54,551 nucleotides of DNA. Source: an uncultured Gammaproteobacteria bacterium. GTDB taxonomy: Bacteria > Pseudomonadota > Gammaproteobacteria > Arenicellales > JAANXG01. The notes below the pieces were generated by a model that searched no databases, was not told the DNA's origin, and saw only the letters and a list, made by a program, of their open reading frames with translations. Positions 52,309 through 54,551 of the stretch are shown here, piece after piece; positions within the stretch are counted from its first letter, which is position 1; the number at the start of each line of letters is the position of its first letter. A program made the position numbers and the translations under genes. The DNA lies in assembly GCA_947259395.1 (NCBI GenBank), contig CAMYMN010000011.1:1-54551 (forward strand). Reading direction: 5' to 3'.

Positions 52309-52507
52309 TTATCGCGGAACAAAACCCCGTGCGTAAGTACGGGGATGGACGCGGTGCCCGCACGGTATCGTGCGGGCCACGGACGAGGCCGGGTGCGGCT
52401 TTGCCGACAACCGGCCTCGTCCAGTGTATCCCGGCGTAGCCGGGATGATTCCCCGCGCATAAGCGCGGGGAGATTCAATTATCGCGGCTTCGCCCTAACC
52501 CCGTGCG
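52309..52507. repeat. Direct repeat flanking the hairpin cluster
   Basis: TTATCGCGG at 52309-52317 followed by AACCCCGTGCG at 52323-52333 recurs as TTATCGCGG at 52479-52487 followed by AACCCCGTGCG at 52497-52507, about 170 bases apart and in the same orientation. The copies differ in the bases between the two conserved blocks. Confidence 0.7.
52325..52470. repeat. Cluster of five consecutive perfect or near-perfect hairpins
   Basis: H1 CCCCGTGC/GTACGGGG (52325-52344, loop GTAA); H2 GCCCGCACG/CGTGCGGGC (52356-52377, loop GTAT); H3 GGACGAGGCCGG/CCGGCCTCGTCC (52381-52422, 12-bp stem, with an inner CGGC/GCCG hairpin in its loop); H4 ATCCCGGC/GCCGGGAT (52428-52446, loop GTA); H5 CCCCGCGC/GCGCGGGG (52451-52470, loop ATAA). 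Gaps between them are 3-11 bases. H1 and H5 are similar to each other. No T tracts follow, so these are not ordinary terminators; the pattern is REP/BIME-like. Confidence 0.75.
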
Positions 52508-52567
52508 CCGCAACCCCAAAGCACGGCATCAGAATCAGCGCTCACCCAAACGCGTTTATACGCCCTC

Positions 52568-54199
52568 TCAGCGGGCGGCAAAGACCTCCACCCGGTTACG
52601 GCCCCTGCGTTTGGCTTTGTACATCGCCATGTCAGCATGCTGCAGCAGAGTCTTGGACATGTCGGCGTGCAACGGGTAATTGGCCACGCCCAGGCTTATG
52701 GTGATGTTGACCGGTTGACCGTCGCATTGGAACACGCGTTGCTCGACCACGATGCGCCACCTCTCGGCAATCTCACTCGCATCTTGCAGAGCCGTGTTGG
52801 GCAGGATCACGGTAAATTCCTCGCCCCCATAGCGTGCAAGGTGGTCACCGTCCCGGGTGTGAGCCATCAACTCGAGGGCCAACCCGCGCAGCACGCAATC
52901 GCCAATTTGATGACCATGTTCATCATTGACCGCCTTAAAAAAATCGATGTCCAAAAGTATTACCGATAGCGGTGTCTGTTGCCGTACCGCTCGTTCCAAC
53001 TCCAGGTCCAGCAGACGATAGAATTCCTGCTGGTTGTAAACACTGGTCATTTGATCGTATTTGATACGCCGTTCGAAGTCCGATTTTTCGGCGATCGCAG
53101 TGCGCAAGCGGCGTTCCACCCGATTGGTCACCGCTCGCAATATCAAGATCAGTGCCAATAAAGACATACCAACAATCAAAGTCAAATAAGCGACCGTCTC
53201 AATCGTCTCCTCTCGACGAACACCTTCTTCTAAGGCAATATGCACGTAACCGACCGCGCGTTGTTGAATATCGTTGATCGGGATGGTGCGGTAAATGGTC
53301 CCTCCTCCGGTCAACCATTCGGATACACCTTGTTGCGCTTCCACGTTGCGCAGCGCGTCTTCGTCAAAGTCCCCGAACACTGCCAGCATCACCGAATCCG
53401 GTAAACGCTCCCAGTCGCTGTCGCGTCCGAATGTCAAATTACCCTGTTGCCACTGCGCACGCGTCAGGTATTGTTTTTCTATTTCAACTGCAAGCGCGAT
53501 GCCGCTGATCTGATGCAGCCTTTCAAACAGATGGTCGACTTCCAGACCAACTTCGACGTAGCCGATCAATTGATCTTGGTAGCGCCAGGGTTTGACCAAT
53601 CGCAGTGTGTAGGTGCCCAAAACACCGAGTTCGATACCCGCGACCAGCTTGCCACTTTGTCTTGTCATGCCAAGGGTATGGCGATCAATGATGTCTCCGA
53701 AGTGCGCGGGATGATGCACCCGTAAAAAATTCGTGCCGTCCAAATGATGATAATAAAAGTGTGTGATCCGGTGTTTTTCTGATAGTGCGGCAAACAACGG
53801 TGCAGAGTTCTGTAACAGGGTGGCGCGGTCTTTCGCCACAAACGCTTCCGCAAACCGCGCATTGGTGGCGATGGATTCTGCAACTGCGCCCAGCTTATCG
53901 GTTTCCTGTCTAATGAGCTGATCCACGGCGTTGGTCAATGTGCTCAGTCGCTCCTGTGTATGCGCGTTGAGATGCGTTACCATAATGATGGCCGCGGAAG
54001 CCATAAACAGCACGAGAATAATCCCGATGGCAATCGACACCGGTATGATGATGTGTTTAGCAAAGCTGTAGCCCACGCCAGTGACGCGCTGGGCGCGGCC
54101 GGCCGCCACGCCTTTGGGTGCGATGCCGCTTGATTCCGAGACGTCGTTCATTCGTGGGATGTGGAGTGAGAAAACTCTTATCTCATTGAGATATAGCAT
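52568..54199 (-). CDS. Membrane-bound diguanylate cyclase with double-Cache-type sensor
   Basis: 543 residues. Makes c-di-GMP. First membrane segment about 49-77, a periplasmic sensor of about 255 residues with dCache_3-like sequence (HFYYHHLDGTNFLRVHHP, KLVAGIELGVLGTYTLRLV), second segment about 335-358, a short linker, and the GGDEF domain. The active site is GGEEF (residues 458-462) with the metal Asp in ILLDIDFFKAVND; the inhibitory RxxD is present as RDGD nine residues before, so product inhibition is expected. The start ATG at 54199 has GGAG 5 bases upstream, preferred over the TTG one codon earlier or the ATG at 54151. No EAL domain. Confidence 0.9.
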   Translation of the reverse strand: MLYLNEIRVFSLHIPRMNDVSESSGIAPKGVAAGRAQRVTGVGYSFAKHIIIPVSIAIGIILVLFMASAAIIMVTHLNAHTQERLSTLTNAVDQLIRQETDKLGAVAESIATNARFAEAFVAKDRATLLQNSAPLFAALSEKHRITHFYYHHLDGTNFLRVHHPAHFGDIIDRHTLGMTRQSGKLVAGIELGVLGTYTLRLVKPWRYQDQLIGYVEVGLEVDHLFERLHQISGIALAVEIEKQYLTRAQWQQGNLTFGRDSDWERLPDSVMLAVFGDFDEDALRNVEAQQGVSEWLTGGGTIYRTIPINDIQQRAVGYVHIALEEGVRREETIETVAYLTLIVGMSLLALILILRAVTNRVERRLRTAIAEKSDFERRIKYDQMTSVYNQQEFYRLLDLELERAVRQQTPLSVILLDIDFFKAVNDEHGHQIGDCVLRGLALELMAHTRDGDHLARYGGEEFTVILPNTALQDASEIAERWRIVVEQRVFQCDGQPVNITISLGVANYPLHADMSKTLLQHADMAMYKAKRRGRNRVEVFAAR

Positions 54200-54214
54200 C
54201 AATACTCCAATGTT

Positions 54215-54373
54215 TCAAAATGCTGGAGGAACCTGACGTCGGGAGTTCACGATACAACCACGCTCGTCTATGGTGACCGGACGCTGGCGAAACCGGCATA
54301 GTCCGAACAAGGATGGCACCGGTAAAATCACGTATTGCTGGCCGTTTATGAAGCATAGACTCTCAACGCGCAT
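54215..54373 (-). CDS. Possible small hypothetical protein upstream of the diguanylate cyclase
   Basis: 52 codons from ATG at 54373 (TAGG 6 bases upstream), ending 15 bases before the diguanylate cyclase start, so they could form an operon. The sequence (MRVESLCFINGQQYVILPVP, then SLFGLCRFRQRPVTIDERGC) is not recognised but has a plausible composition. The frame is open further upstream, but there it runs through a dispersed hairpin element and the tandem repeat, so that part is unlikely to be coding. Confidence 0.3.
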   Translation of the reverse strand: MRVESLCFINGQQYVILPVPSLFGLCRFRQRPVTIDERGCIVNSRRQVPPAF

Positions 54374-54410
54374 GAGATACCTAGTTATTGGCGCTACCAC
54401 CCACACGTTG

Positions 54411-54441
54411 AATTGCCTCACGTCGTTCGCAATGACAGGAA
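54411..54441. repeat. Degenerate hairpin element ending in ATGACA
   Basis: ATTGCCTCACGTCGTTCGC followed by AATGACAGG: an imperfect inverted repeat (ATTGC with GCAAT) followed by GACA, resembling the elements at 5905-6040. Confidence 0.4.
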
Positions 54442-54475
54442 GAGTACGATCATTCCCCCTGCTGTGCGGGGACGC

Positions 54476-54551
54476 ACACTGCAACTTCGCCAGCACAAGC
54501 ACTGCAACGACACCAGCACAAGCACTGCAACGACACCAGCACAAGCACTGC
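54476..54551. repeat. 23-bp tandem repeat running off the right edge
   Basis: Units start at 54491, 54514 and 54537 (CAGCACAAGCACTGCAACG, then ACAC). The first two units are identical, the third is cut by the window edge after 15 bases, and a diverged partial unit precedes them (54476-54490). A period of 23 is not a multiple of three, so it is not a protein repeat. Confidence 0.9.

Larger units (their letters stand above)
52098..52567. other. Intergenic region with hairpin cluster
   Basis: 470 bases between the transporter start and the diguanylate cyclase stop, no supported gene. It holds the five-hairpin cluster and its flanking direct repeats (separate entries), plus CCGTGC 52501-52506 / GCACGG 52521-52526 as a weaker sixth stem. 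The transporter's promoter should be here on the minus strand; none was clear. Confidence 0.6.

Noticed and set aside
52325..52470. CRISPR array (hairpins resembling type I-E repeats, CCCCGCGC-GCGCGGGG)
   Set aside because: Only two of the five hairpins resemble each other, they are 126 bases apart, spacing is irregular, there are no spacers of constant length and no cas genes.
54374..54544. N-terminal extension of the small frame before the diguanylate cyclase
   Set aside because: It is made of a dispersed hairpin element and the 23-bp tandem repeat, with a Cys/Val-rich translation unlike a protein.

Overview
The window looks like a chromosomal segment of a non-enteric gammaproteobacterium with moderately high GC. 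The main reason is gene order: dapB-carA-carB-greA, rlmE-ftsH-folP-glmM-tpiA-secG-tRNA-Leu(GAG), nuoA-N, then tRNA-fMet-rimP-nusA-infB-rbfA-truB-rpsO-pnp. This matches the Escherichia/Pseudomonas/Xanthomonas type of arrangement, with nuoC and nuoD as separate genes. No species can be named from the sequence alone.

Left part (1-10.5 kb), mixed accessory and housekeeping genes on both strands: the C-terminal end of a carboxymuconolactone-decarboxylase/AhpD-type protein running in from the left edge; a triple-GAF class III nucleotide cyclase; a class 3 lipase divergent from an exported glucose/sorbosone-dehydrogenase-type beta-propeller; an exported protein built of 11-residue helical repeats; a CbbY-like HAD phosphatase; DksA with a histone-like lysine tail; a YheT-type hydrolase; and an NAD-type isocitrate dehydrogenase. 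The spacers here carry degenerate hairpin elements.

Central part (10.6-41.2 kb), almost all on the minus strand. Reading in the direction of transcription (high to low coordinates): ftsH-folP-glmM-tpiA-secG-tRNA-Leu, then the complete 14-gene respiratory complex I operon (nuoA to nuoN), then tRNA-fMet and the rimP-nusA-infB-rbfA-truB-rpsO-pnp transcription/translation/RNA-decay operon, ending in a strong terminator, followed by dtd and a rhodanese gene. Promoter-like sequences precede nuoA, tRNA-fMet and rpsO.

Right part (41.3-54.6 kb): rlmE on the minus strand divergent from yhbY-NRDE-hypothetical on the plus strand; then minus-strand carAB-greA-DUF4149, dapB with its own terminator, a major-facilitator transporter, a cluster of five consecutive hairpins flanked by a direct repeat, a membrane-bound dCache-type diguanylate cyclase, and a 23-bp tandem repeat cut by the right edge.

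I found no transposase, integrase, phage, CRISPR-Cas, toxin-antitoxin, defence or specialised-metabolite system, and nothing I can honestly call a new system. The most unexplained signals are the hairpin cluster at 52.3-52.5 kb, the exported 11-residue-repeat protein, the duplicated GAF domains with an altered purine-selecting residue in the cyclase, and a Pro-to-Asp change beside the catalytic serine of GlmM. All functional calls rest on recognised motifs and gene order; no database search was run.
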